Notes under the pieces: model-generated
Seen by the model: the letters and a program-made list of their open reading frames with translations, nothing else
What the model was told of the DNA's origin: nothing
Database searches by the model: none
Made by a program: the position numbers and the translations under genes
Part shown: positions 34,726-43,471 of the stretch, piece after piece
Position numbering within the stretch: the first letter of the stretch is position 1
Layout of the letters: each line of letters opens with the position of its first letter
Origin: Microbacteriaceae bacterium
GTDB lineage: Bacteria > Actinomycetota > Actinomycetes > Actinomycetales > Microbacteriaceae
Assembly: GCA_947447395.1 (NCBI GenBank)
Contig: CANFJH010000006.1
Location: 1-43,553 of the forward strand
Direction of reading: 5' to 3'
DNA: 43,553 bases

Positions 34726-34740
34726 TAGCCTAGAAGAGTG
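34726..34740 (+). promoter_or_regulatory. -10-like element at the flavin reductase start
   Basis: TAGCCT (34726-34731) ends six bases before the GTG at 34738, fitting a leaderless transcript; the spacer AGAAGA could also be a weak ribosome site. Confidence 0.45.
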
Positions 34741-35241
34741 AGTTCAAATCTTGAGGGAATGCCCGCAATCTCTGATTCGGTCGAGGCACTAAAAAATACT
34801 TTCCGAAGCCATGCCTCTGGCGTTTGCGTAATCACTCTTTTGGATTCAGATGGCAACCCTGTTGGATTCACGGCTACGTCAGTTACTTCACTTGGCGCTA
34901 ATCCCCCGTTAGCAAGTTTCAATGTTGCATCTGGCTCGTCCACCTGGCCGTCGCTCTGCAAGGCAACTTGGGTAGCAATTCACACGCTTGGCGAAAACAA
35001 TCAGGCACTTTCTATGAAGATGTCCACCGACCACACGAAGCGTTTCCTAGACGATGACTGGCAAATTGGCCCCAAGGGTTTACCTATTTTCCCGGAAGCA
35101 ACGTCGGTTTTGATCGCTGCGATTCGTGAGGTACATTCCGTTGAAAACAACGCGGTGGTAATTGTTGATGTTGTCGAAGGATTATCAGGAATCGAACAAC
35201 GTCCGCTGATTTACTTCCAGCGCGGCTACCTCATCGGGTAA
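34738..35241 (+). CDS. Flavin reductase family protein (FMN-binding split barrel)
   Basis: A 167-residue protein of the family that includes NAD(P)H:flavin oxidoreductases and the small components of two-component monooxygenases. Typical elements are the N-terminal FRSHASGVCVITLLDSDGNPVGFTATSVTS, a flavin-binding NPPLASFNVASGS turn, and the late HSVENNAVVIVDVV strand region. No partner oxygenase is adjacent, so substrate and partner are unknown. GTG start by leaderless logic. Its final 57 bases overlap the 3' end of dnaE on the opposite strand. Confidence 0.88.
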   Translation: MSSNLEGMPAISDSVEALKNTFRSHASGVCVITLLDSDGNPVGFTATSVTSLGANPPLASFNVASGSSTWPSLCKATWVAIHTLGENNQALSMKMSTDHTKRFLDDDWQIGPKGLPIFPEATSVLIAAIREVHSVENNAVVIVDVVEGLSGIEQRPLIYFQRGYLIG

Positions 35242-38200
35242 TTTATTCGAATCAGATTGGGCGCTTTCGTCAACCTGTTCGTCTCGTACGATTGCCTGTG
35301 CACCGAGCAGCACCTTAAGTTCGCCAATAAATTCGACCGAATATTTAACTTTTTGGGGAAGCGTAAAGGTTCGGGAATTTCCATCCGAAGTAATCGTAAT
35401 CATGAACTCGCTGGAACCTACATGTTGCTTGATGATGTAGTTCAGGCGTTCAAGAGTCTCCCGGTTCGCCTTTTCATTATCAATTCGCACATGAATCTTG
35501 CCCTGGTGTTCCTGGGCTTCTGGTGCGTCCAAAACGTTAATTGAATACGCGGAAAGATTGCGTCCGTCGTCACGGTTGTTCACTCGACCGCGAACCGAGA
35601 CGACCATATCGGTCTTCAGTTCATTCGAATACTCCGCGAAAGACTTTCCTGTCAACATGAATGACAATTCACCTTCGAAATCTTCGATGGTCACAAGTAG
35701 GTATGGTTTGCCAGATTTTTTTCCAACTCGGTTTTGAATACCAGTAATGAGTCCGCAAAGGGACGTGGTGCTGCCGTCTTCGATTGCTTCGTTCTCGATG
35801 AAGAAACCGATCGAGTAACTCGAGTTGCTTGCCAACTGAGATTCACGTCCGAATAGCGGGTGATCGCTCACGTAAAGCCCGAGCGTATCGCGTTCCATGG
35901 CCAGCTTGGTTCGCTTATCGAACTCTTCGTGATTCGGAATTTCAACCAGCGTTGGGTCTTCTTCAAAAATTCCACCAAAGAGGTCCATCTGACCTTTGGC
36001 TTCTTCTCGTTTTCTGGCAACCTGACCGTCAACGGCCGATTCGAAAATAGCAATCAAAGACCTACGGGTGTGTCCGAGGCTGTCAAAAGCACCAGCCTTG
36101 ATTAGTGATTCAATGGTTCGCTTGTTGCAAACCTGGACTGGAACCTTTTTTAGGAAGTCATTGAACGAAGTGAATTTGCCCTGCTCCGTTCGAGCTTCAA
36201 TAATTCCAGCTACGACGCTTTCACCGACACCCTTAATTGCTGCAAGGCCAAATCGAATCCGCGATTCAAAACCCGAGAAGTTTCCGATTGACTCATTTAC
36301 GTCGGGTGACTGAACATCTAGCCCCATCTTGCGACAGGCGCTTAGGTAGATTGCCAGTTTGTCTCTGGCATCGCCAACGCTGGTCAGAAGTGCAGCCATG
36401 TATTCGGCCGGATGGTTTGCCTTCATGTAGGCGGTCCAGTAAGAAAGCACTCCGTAGGCGGCGCTGTGCGCCTTGTTGAATGCATAGCCGGCGAATGGTA
36501 GAAGAGTGTCCCAAAGGGCTGTCACGGCTTCTTCAACGTAGCCGTTGGCCAGCATGCCAGCGCGGAATGCTTCAAGAAGGCCATCTAGTTCCTTGGCGTC
36601 TTTTTTACCCATCGCCTTACGCAAGTTATCGGCTTGAGCCAATGTGAAACTAGCCACTTTCTGTGCCGCGGCCATAACCTGCTCTTGGTAAACGATCAGA
36701 CCGTAGGTAGGACCAAGCACCTCTTTTAGAGGTTCCTCAAGTGTTGGGTGAATTGGAATATTTGCCTGCAAACCGTTTTTGCGTTTTGCGTAGTTGGTGT
36801 GAGCGTTAACACCCATCGGTCCTGGACGATAAAGCGCGATAGCGGCCGAAATGTCTTCAAAGGAGGTTGGTTTCATGAGTCGAAGCAATGACCTCATGGC
36901 CTCACCGTCGAGTTGGAAAACGCCAAGGGTATCGCCCTGGCCAAGTAATTGGTATGCCTTCTCGTCGCCGTCTAGATCCAGTGAGTCCAAATCTGGTGCG
37001 ACCAGTCCATTCTCACGAATATTGATCAACGCATCTTCGAGAACAGTTAGGTTTCGTAAGCCCAAGAAGTCCATTTTGAGCAAACCCAACTTTTCGAGAG
37101 GGCCGGCATCGAATTGGGTGATGTATCCGGTTTCACCCTCTCGAGTCATAAGCGGTACAACGTCTATCAAAGAAACAGCCGAAATAATTACACCGGCTGC
37201 GTGAACGCTGGTAGAACGCTTGAGGCCTTCCATTCCGCGAGCAAGGTCGAAGATCTTCTTCGAATCCAAATCAGATCCGATTAGGTCACGTAACGGTTGG
37301 GTTTCTTTGAAACGAGGACGTTCGGAGTTAACCACGTCTTCTAGTTCAATTTCCTGACCGAGTACGGCAGGTGGGAAAGCTTTTGTGAAAATTTCGCCTT
37401 GCGAATACGGATATCCAAGCACACGAGCTGCATCTTTCAAAGCGGCCTTGGCCTTGATTGTGTTGAAAGTACCGATTTGAGCTACTCGGTCGTCACCATA
37501 TTTTTGGTAAACATATTTGATTACATCGCCGCGCCTACGGTCGTCGAAGTCGACATCGATATCCGGCATGCTCTTTCGTGAAGGGTTTAGAAATCTTTCA
37601 AAAATTAGCCCATACTTGATGGGATCAAGAGCGGTGATGCCAAGCGCATATGCAACGATGGCGCCAGCGGCCGAACCTCGACCGGGGCCAACTTTAATTC
37701 CCTGCTCACGAGCCCAGTTGATGAAGTCGGCAACTACCAAGAAGTAGCCGGGAAAACCCATTTGCTTAATGACGTCCATTTCATAGGCACACTGCTTTGC
37801 TTGCTCCTCAGGAACTCCAGCTGGGAATCGACGTTTCATTCCTTCGGCAACCTCGTGATCAAACCAAGATTCTTCGGTGTAGCCATCAGGGACAGGGAAC
37901 TTAGGCATGAGTTCCTGCTTAGTGAAATCAACATTGCACTCTTCGGCGATTATTAGAGTGTTATCGCAAGCCTCGGGTAAATCCTTGAACAGCTCACGCA
38001 TTTGTTCGGGTGACTTCAAATAGAAACCGGAACCACCGAACCGGAATCGATCCGGATTATCGAGCGTGTCGTTCGTTTGTACACAGAGCAAAGCCTCTTG
38101 AGATTCTGCCTGGTGATCGTGAACATAGTGCAAATCGTTGGAGGCCAGCAACGGCATCCCGGTTTCGCGAGCAAGGCGAATAAGTTCCTTTTCGGTTCGC

Positions 38201-38793
38201 TCTTCAATCTCAATTCCGTGGCGCATGATTTCGCAGTAGTAATTCTCTTTACCGAAAATATCTTGCATTTCTCGGACCGTGGCCACAGCGTCATCCCATC
38301 GGCCGAATCTCAGCAAAACGTTAATTTCGCCGGCGGCACACCCGGTAGTTCCGATTAGGCCTTTGCCATATTTGTGAAGTAGTTCACGGTCGATTCGTGG
38401 CTTGTAGAAGATGCCATCGGTATATGCCATGGTTGACATTCGAAAGAGGTTGTACATGCCTTCGACATTTTTTGCCAAGAGAGTCATGTGAGTGTAGGCG
38501 CCGTTTGACGACACATCGTCCGGTCCGCCATCACCGAAGTTGGTGCGGGTTCGGTCTGAGCGGTGAACCCTTGGAGCCACATACGCTTCCATACCAATGA
38601 TTGGTTTGATGCCAACACGCTTGGCTGCATTTACGAATTCGAAGGCAGCGTGCAAATTTCCGTGATCGGTCATGGCAACCGCTGGCATATCCATTTGTTT
38701 GGCGGCCTTCATCAAATCATCGATTCTGGCAGCTCCGTCAAGAATCGAATACTCAGTGTGCACATGAAGGTGAACGAATGACTTACTCGACAT
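35185..38793 (-). CDS. dnaE: DNA polymerase III alpha subunit (DnaE1)
   Basis: Replicative polymerase, 1202 residues. The N-terminal PHP domain keeps all nine metal ligands seen in the proofreading-active mycobacterial DnaE1: H10, H12, D19, H44, E69, H102, C152, D220 and H222. The palm has the catalytic aspartates in MPDIDVDFDDRR (around residue 410) and the fingers continue to about 800. A helix-hairpin-helix segment lies around 860-900. The OB domain (CGLITGIQNRVGKKSGKPYLL) starts around 1004. Shine-Dalgarno GAGGTG before the ATG. The gene follows rluD-like on the same strand and runs 57 bases into the convergent flavin reductase gene. Confidence 0.98.
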   Translation of the reverse strand: MSSKSFVHLHVHTEYSILDGAARIDDLMKAAKQMDMPAVAMTDHGNLHAAFEFVNAAKRVGIKPIIGMEAYVAPRVHRSDRTRTNFGDGGPDDVSSNGAYTHMTLLAKNVEGMYNLFRMSTMAYTDGIFYKPRIDRELLHKYGKGLIGTTGCAAGEINVLLRFGRWDDAVATVREMQDIFGKENYYCEIMRHGIEIEERTEKELIRLARETGMPLLASNDLHYVHDHQAESQEALLCVQTNDTLDNPDRFRFGGSGFYLKSPEQMRELFKDLPEACDNTLIIAEECNVDFTKQELMPKFPVPDGYTEESWFDHEVAEGMKRRFPAGVPEEQAKQCAYEMDVIKQMGFPGYFLVVADFINWAREQGIKVGPGRGSAAGAIVAYALGITALDPIKYGLIFERFLNPSRKSMPDIDVDFDDRRRGDVIKYVYQKYGDDRVAQIGTFNTIKAKAALKDAARVLGYPYSQGEIFTKAFPPAVLGQEIELEDVVNSERPRFKETQPLRDLIGSDLDSKKIFDLARGMEGLKRSTSVHAAGVIISAVSLIDVVPLMTREGETGYITQFDAGPLEKLGLLKMDFLGLRNLTVLEDALINIRENGLVAPDLDSLDLDGDEKAYQLLGQGDTLGVFQLDGEAMRSLLRLMKPTSFEDISAAIALYRPGPMGVNAHTNYAKRKNGLQANIPIHPTLEEPLKEVLGPTYGLIVYQEQVMAAAQKVASFTLAQADNLRKAMGKKDAKELDGLLEAFRAGMLANGYVEEAVTALWDTLLPFAGYAFNKAHSAAYGVLSYWTAYMKANHPAEYMAALLTSVGDARDKLAIYLSACRKMGLDVQSPDVNESIGNFSGFESRIRFGLAAIKGVGESVVAGIIEARTEQGKFTSFNDFLKKVPVQVCNKRTIESLIKAGAFDSLGHTRRSLIAIFESAVDGQVARKREEAKGQMDLFGGIFEEDPTLVEIPNHEEFDKRTKLAMERDTLGLYVSDHPLFGRESQLASNSSYSIGFFIENEAIEDGSTTSLCGLITGIQNRVGKKSGKPYLLVTIEDFEGELSFMLTGKSFAEYSNELKTDMVVSVRGRVNNRDDGRNLSAYSINVLDAPEAQEHQGKIHVRIDNEKANRETLERLNYIIKQHVGSSEFMITITSDGNSRTFTLPQKVKYSVEFIGELKVLLGAQAIVRDEQVDESAQSDSNKLPDEVAALEVNQRTLFDS

Positions 38794-38854
38794 GTTTCAC
38801 CTCAACTTTTGACCTAAGGAAAATAAGAGTATCCGCTTTTTGGGCAAGCAGAAA

Positions 38855-39778
38855 TTAGCCACGCAGAAGGTCTAATACCTTCACCAATTCGAGTGGATAT
38901 TCGCTTTCAAATTCAACTATTTCTTGCGTAATTGGGTGCTCGAAGCTCAATCGAATAGCATGCAACCACTGGTGTTCAATACCCAATTTATGCGCCAGCG
39001 TGGGATCTGCGCCGTACATGGTGTCTCCAACGAGCGGATGCCTAAATGCGGAAAAGTGGACACGAATTTGGTGAGTTCTTCCAGTCTCGAGAATGATTTC
39101 GAGTAACGAGGCTGCACGAAAGGCCTCAATGGTTTTATAGTGAGTGACCGAAGGCTTTCCATCTGGATGAACTTGGAATTTGAACTCAGACTTAGGATGC
39201 CTTCCGATGGGCGCATCAAATGTTCCCGAAGATGGATCCGGGTGACCTTGAACAAGTGCGTGATACACCTTGTGCACAGTGCGGTCTCGGAAAGACTGCT
39301 TTAGACGCGAATACGCCAACTCCGATTTGGCCAAAACCATTAGGCCACTGGTTCCTACGTCTAGGCGCTGAACTATTCCTTGACGCTCTTGCGCCCCCGA
39401 CGTTGTAAGTTGAATGCCAAGATTTAGTAAAGCACCTGGCACCGTTGGGCCGTCCCAGCCAACAGACGGGTGCGCTGCAACTCCGGCAGGTTTATCGATA
39501 ACGATGATGTGTTCATCTTGAAAAATGACCTTGAAATCTGGAACTTCGTCGGCTTGAATCAGCAAACGATCTTTTTTTTGCTCGATAGTGACTTCAACTT
39601 GACTGCCGGCAACCAGACGATCGCTCTTGCCAAGTTTCTTGGAATCGACTTGCACCAATCCTTGGTCGATGAGATCGGCAATTGCTGTTCTCGACATTCC
39701 AAGCGCTTTGGAAAGCCCAGCATCAACCCTTAGGCCGGCCAAGCCATCTGGAATAAATACCAGTTTGACTTCAGACAT
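38855..39778 (-). CDS. RluA/RluD family 23S rRNA pseudouridine synthase
   Basis: A 307-residue enzyme with an N-terminal S4 domain (about 15-60, RVDAGLSKALGMSRTAIADLI) and a catalytic domain with the aspartate in QRLDVGTSGLMVLAKS and the late TGRTHQIRVH. The motif has Gln in place of the usual His before RLD, as in several actinobacterial paralogues (where Ser is common). Target sites in Helix 69 of 23S rRNA are inferred from RluD. ATG at 39778 overlaps the lspA stop by one base (TGATG); the track used the TTG just before it. It lies between lspA and dnaE, a conserved actinobacterial order. Confidence 0.93.
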   Translation of the reverse strand: MSEVKLVFIPDGLAGLRVDAGLSKALGMSRTAIADLIDQGLVQVDSKKLGKSDRLVAGSQVEVTIEQKKDRLLIQADEVPDFKVIFQDEHIIVIDKPAGVAAHPSVGWDGPTVPGALLNLGIQLTTSGAQERQGIVQRLDVGTSGLMVLAKSELAYSRLKQSFRDRTVHKVYHALVQGHPDPSSGTFDAPIGRHPKSEFKFQVHPDGKPSVTHYKTIEAFRAASLLEIILETGRTHQIRVHFSAFRHPLVGDTMYGADPTLAHKLGIEHQWLHAIRLSFEHPITQEIVEFESEYPLELVKVLDLLRG

Positions 39779-40266
39779 CAAACTCCGAGTTTGATTCCGC
39801 GCATCACCAAGACAACGACAGCAGACATCGCTCCCGTGATGCAGATGTCTGCGAAATTGAACACTGGAAAATTAAGCGGAAGTTGAAGGAAGTCAACGAC
39901 TTTGCCAACCGGAAACCCCGGAGCTCTAAATAGTCGGTCTGCGAGGTTACCTGTAACACCCGCGAGCAATATTGCAAGAACTAGTCTCCATGCGGCCGAT
40001 GAGGTCTTGAGCAATAGCCAAATAATTACCAGCGCTGCGATTGTGGAAATAATTGTAAAAATCCAGGTGGCACCCAAACTAATGGAAAAGGCAGCCGAGT
40101 CATTCCAGATCAGGTAAAACTTTAGAAAATCTCCAACAAATTGCTTACCTTGAAATGGAGTCAAAGTCTTGAGCGCCCAAGCTTTACTTGCTTGATCGAT
40201 AGCAAAAAGCACGACAGTCAGCAAAAGATACTGGACAGCCTTGGTGGTTTTGCCTTTACTTGCCAT
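39778..40266 (-). CDS. lspA: Lipoprotein signal peptidase II
   Basis: Aspartyl membrane protease that cleaves prolipoprotein signals, such as that of CtaC here. The 162-residue protein has four helices (about 10-29, 60-78, 83-102, 135-155). The catalytic aspartates are in TGNLADRLFR and FNFADICI. Five bases separate its ATG from the wag31 stop, and it has no obvious Shine-Dalgarno, so it may rely on coupling. Its stop overlaps the rluD-like start. Confidence 0.96.
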   Translation of the reverse strand: MASKGKTTKAVQYLLLTVVLFAIDQASKAWALKTLTPFQGKQFVGDFLKFYLIWNDSAAFSISLGATWIFTIISTIAALVIIWLLLKTSSAAWRLVLAILLAGVTGNLADRLFRAPGFPVGKVVDFLQLPLNFPVFNFADICITGAMSAVVVLVMRGIKLGV

Positions 40267-40271
40267 AAAAA

Positions 40272-40901
40272 CTAGTTGCCCAAAATACCTTGGGAAGTGC
40301 TCGGAGTCTGGGTTGGAACATTAAGCTCTCGAAGTTGGGCTTCAATGAAGTTTCGAATATTGCCACGGTAGTTGTGTTCGTATTGGCGCAGTTCCTGAAT
40401 GGCATGCTCGAGCAAGGCTTTTTCTTGCTCCAAACGACTGATTTCTGATCGCTGCTGCGCTTCGGATTCACGAAGAAGTCTGGCAGCGGTTGCCTGACCC
40501 TCGGCGATTAGCGCATCGCGCTTTGCAATCCCTTCTCGAACGTGCTCGTCGTGCAGTTTACGAGCAAGTTGTAGAAGGTTGTTGGTGTTGTTTGGATCGC
40601 TCGCTGAAGCTTCAGCCATTGCCTCAGGGAAAGCCGCACCAGGATTGACCATTGAGGTGGCAACATCCGAGCTAGCAGAAGTAAGTGTTCCGGCAAGTCC
40701 GCCAGGAGTTCTCTGTAGCTCTGCAATTCGACCATCGCTGGCAAGTAGACGTTGACGAAGGTCCTCGTTTTCTTGACTTAGTCGGCGAAACTCAACAATG
40801 ATTTCGTCGAGGAATTCATCAACTTCATCTTGGTCGTAGCCTTCGCGAAATTTGGTTGGCTGAAATTTCTTATTGACGACATCTTCTGGTGTCAAAGACA
40901 T
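40272..40901 (-). CDS. wag31: Polar growth organiser Wag31/DivIVA
   Basis: Coiled-coil protein that binds curved polar membrane and directs actinobacterial polar wall growth. The 209-residue protein has the N-terminal membrane-binding DivIVA domain (about 1-60, VVNKKFQPTKFREGYDQDEVDEFLDEI), a variable linker (about 70-105), and a long coiled coil (about 108-190). It is shorter than the mycobacterial protein of about 260 residues. AGAGG precedes the ATG. Position after sepF is expected, but the yggT gene that usually sits between them is missing. Confidence 0.96.
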   Translation of the reverse strand: MSLTPEDVVNKKFQPTKFREGYDQDEVDEFLDEIIVEFRRLSQENEDLRQRLLASDGRIAELQRTPGGLAGTLTSASSDVATSMVNPGAAFPEAMAEASASDPNNTNNLLQLARKLHDEHVREGIAKRDALIAEGQATAARLLRESEAQQRSEISRLEQEKALLEHAIQELRQYEHNYRGNIRNFIEAQLRELNVPTQTPSTSQGILGN

Positions 40902-40990
40902 AACTAACCTCTTTACGTTGGTCGCGCGGATGCAGGTATAAGGATACCAAAGAAGAATTTAGTCGGCTGGCGACTGTGGACAGAAAGTGC

Positions 40991-41401
40991 CTAGGAAAGC
41001 AGTTCGTCGGTTTCGTCTTCGTCTTGGTCCTGGTTGATCGAAACATTCGCAGGAGTAAGCAAGAACACCTTTGGTGTTACGCGCTTTAGCTGACCGTGAC
41101 GCCCTTCCTTTAGTCCCAGTAGGAAGTCCAAGGTGCGTTGCGAATCCTTTTCAGAAAGGCTCGCCATATTAATAATTAGTGGAATGTCGTTGCAGAAGTG
41201 ATCTGCGATTTCTCGGACATCCTGAAAGCCGGTTGGATCGAGTGTGACAATTTCGTTGATATCGCCTGAGTTTCGAGGCGCACGAATCGGAGTTACCTTC
41301 CCAGAGCTTGACTTAGCAGCGGAGGTTGGCCGCTGAGGCACTGAGTTCTCGCTCTTACCTGAAAAGTCAAAGTATTCCTTGAATGAATCGAATACACCCA
41401 T
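40991..41401 (-). CDS. sepF: Cell division protein SepF
   Basis: FtsZ-bundling membrane anchor. The 136-residue protein starts MGVFDSFKEYFDF, an amphipathic membrane-targeting helix, followed by a flexible Ser/Pro region and the conserved domain (about 60-125, IVTLDPTGFQDVREIADHF and SQRTLDFLLGLKEG). The track start at 41617 lies inside yggS. The ATG at 41401 has AGGAGG seven bases before it and matches the family, so it is chosen with confidence. Directly downstream of yggS in the ftsZ transcription unit. In actinobacteria SepF is the main FtsZ membrane tether. Confidence 0.97.
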   Translation of the reverse strand: MGVFDSFKEYFDFSGKSENSVPQRPTSAAKSSSGKVTPIRAPRNSGDINEIVTLDPTGFQDVREIADHFCNDIPLIINMASLSEKDSQRTLDFLLGLKEGRHGQLKRVTPKVFLLTPANVSINQDQDEDETDELLS

Positions 41402-41438
41402 GATGAAGCCTCCTAAAGCAGTTGAAATCAGAATATTG

Positions 41439-42122
41439 CTAATACTGGCGATTTCCAGTAATTGCCGTGCCGATGCGAAGGTGTGTCGCACCAAAAGCAA
41501 GCGCCTGCACGAAGTCACCAGACATGCCGATGGATAGCCCACTAGCTTGAGGGTGATTACCTTGAAGCTTTTCGGAAAGTCTTGCCATCGATTCGAAATC
41601 TTTCTCTGGCTCGTCATCCAGAGATGCCACGGCCATCAAACCCTCCAGATGCAAGGTTGGCACTTTGGTCACCTTTTCTGCGAATTCTAGAACCGCTGAA
41701 GGACTGACTCCGCCGCGCTCAAGATCTTCAGTCAAGTTAACTTGAATGAATACTTTCAAGGGTTCAGATCGTTCCGCAGTTCGCTTTGTGAGCTCCAAAA
41801 GAAGAGCTTCCCGGTCAAGAGAGTGCACGACCGATGCGAATTCAAGCGCCTGTTTCACTTTATTGGTTTGCAACTGTCCAATTAGGTGCCAAGTGGCTGG
41901 TTCGGGCCGTGAAAAACCAGAGAACTCGATGAATTTTGGTAATGCCTCTTGGATCCTATTTTCGCCAAACTGCCGTTCGCCCAACTCATAGAGTTCGTCT
42001 ACTAAACTCACCGGATGATTTTTAGTCACCACAATCAGAGTTGGTTCTTGGCGTTGCAGTCTTGCGCATTCTTCGCTGATTGTGGCTCGAGTCTTAGCGA
42101 GCCGTTCAGCGAGAGTTTCCAT
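41439..42122 (-). CDS. PLP homeostasis protein, YggS/PLPBP family
   Basis: A 227-residue single-domain alanine-racemase-fold PLP-binding protein that buffers pyridoxal phosphate. Lys in IVVTKNHP is the Schiff-base lysine. The conserved FGENRIQEALPK, WHLIGQLQTNK and the terminal SIGMSGDF and THLRIGTAI phosphate-binding region are all present. Its ATG shares one base with the ftsZ stop (TAATG), coupling translation to FtsZ. This place in the division cluster is conserved widely (ylmE), with pgeF normally before it. Confidence 0.95.
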   Translation of the reverse strand: METLAERLAKTRATISEECARLQRQEPTLIVVTKNHPVSLVDELYELGERQFGENRIQEALPKFIEFSGFSRPEPATWHLIGQLQTNKVKQALEFASVVHSLDREALLLELTKRTAERSEPLKVFIQVNLTEDLERGGVSPSAVLEFAEKVTKVPTLHLEGLMAVASLDDEPEKDFESMARLSEKLQGNHPQASGLSIGMSGDFVQALAFGATHLRIGTAITGNRQY

Positions 42123-43345
42123 TACTTCAGAAAGTCTGGAATGTCGAGATCGTCGCCGAAGCCCTGATCCTGCTGCTTGGAAATTACAGGTAGGTCAATC
42201 GCTTCGGTAACTGCTGAAAGGACCGTGCGCTCTGCCAAGTAGCCGCCAAAGGTGTCATCAGACACCGCTGTTACTTCGCTAAATGCAACTGGGTTTTCAA
42301 TGACTACCGGATTTGCTTCGGGAACTTCCACATCGATTTCCTGAATTTGATCGGTGTTAGTTTTCATCGTGATTGGCATGGAAGGCTTACGAATAGGCGC
42401 ACCACCGTCAAAGCCTGCGGCGATCACGGTAACTCGCATCTCATCACCAAGCGAATCGTCGTAGGAGACACCGAAAATTACGTTGGCATTAGGGCTAACT
42501 GATTCTTGGATCAATCCCGATGCTTCAGAAACTTCGTGAAGACCCATGTTTCCAGCGGCCTGAATCAGCATTAGAACGCCATGTGCGCCGTCGATACCTG
42601 CTTCCAGCAGCGGGTTGTTTATGGCCTTCTCAGCTGCCTTAATGGCACGGTCTTCACCCTTGGCGCTGCCGATACCCATCAGAGCAGTTCCTGCGTTTTG
42701 CATTACCGAACGAACGTCTGCGAAGTCCAGGTTGATAGCACCCGGAATAGCAATTAGATCGGTAATTCCCTGCACACCAGAGCGCAAGACGTCGTCTGCG
42801 ACTTTCAGTGCGTTGTCCAAACTGATGGTTAGGTCATCAATGTCAAGAAGTCTTTGGTTTGGAACAACAATTAGGGTGTCAACTTCACCCTGAAGCTCTT
42901 CGATGCCCTTTTGCGCCTGCTGTGCGCGACGTGGCCCTTCCCATGTGAATGGGCGGCTGACAACTCCAACCGTGAGTGCACCGGCTTCCTTGGCAATTCT
43001 GGCAACAACTGGAGCGGCACCGGTTCCGGTTCCTCCACCTTCACCAGCGGTTACGAAAACCATGTCGGCACCTCTTAGGGCTGCCTCAAGTTCTTCGATG
43101 TGTTCTTCGGCAGCACGGCGACCAACTTCTGGGTCTGCACCGGCACCGAGACCGCGAGTAGTTTCACGACCAATATCGATCTTCACATTCGCTGCGCTCA
43201 TAGCAAGCTGCTGTGCATCGGTGTTGATGGCAATGAACTCCACGCCACGCAAACCAGCTTCAATCATGCGATTAACCGCGTTTACGCCGGCGCCACCGAC
43301 TCCAGCCACCTTGATTTCGGCTAGGTAGTTGTGTTGCTGTGCCAT
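42122..43345 (-). CDS. ftsZ: Cell division GTPase FtsZ
   Basis: Tubulin homologue forming the Z ring. The 407-residue protein has the N-terminal [17 protein letters not shown], the tubulin signature [14 protein letters not shown] (about 100-115), NxDFAD ([11 protein letters not shown]), a variable linker, and the C-terminal SepF/FtsA-binding peptide [10 protein letters not shown]. The track start at 43357 is replaced by the ATG at 43345 ([11 protein letters not shown]), because GGAGG stands five bases before it. A 126-base gap from ftsQ may hold a promoter: TTGGAA-17-TAGGCG is possible, but weak. Confidence 0.98.
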   Translation of the reverse strand: MAQQHNYLAEIKVAGVGGAGVNAVNRMIEAGLRGVEFIAINTDAQQLAMSAANVKIDIGRETTRGLGAGADPEVGRRAAEEHIEELEAALRGADMVFVTAGEGGGTGTGAAPVVARIAKEAGALTVGVVSRPFTWEGPRRAQQAQKGIEELQGEVDTLIVVPNQRLLDIDDLTISLDNALKVADDVLRSGVQGITDLIAIPGAINLDFADVRSVMQNAGTALMGIGSAKGEDRAIKAAEKAINNPLLEAGIDGAHGVLMLIQAAGNMGLHEVSEASGLIQESVSPNANVIFGVSYDDSLGDEMRVTVIAAGFDGGAPIRKPSMPITMKTNTDQIQEIDVEVPEANPVVIENPVAFSEVTAVSDDTFGGYLAERTVLSAVTEAIDLPVISKQQDQGFGDDLDIPDFLK

Positions 43346-43471
43346 GAGTACCTCCATTTTGCGAACCCTAAACCTTATGCTGAACGTTAAAGTTGGTTCG
43401 TGTTTTACTACTGCGCCTAGAAATTACGCCGAAAACTTCCAAATCTATGGCAAGTGAAATGGTGTGTCGCG

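Noticed and set aside
41402-41617. Long N-terminal extension of SepF in the ORF track
   Set aside because: It lies in another frame of yggS; AGGAGG and the standard MGVFDSFKEYF start define SepF at 41401.
43346-43471. Short gap before ftsZ as another gene
   Set aside because: 126 bases with no plausible frame; probably the ftsZ leader and perhaps a promoter.
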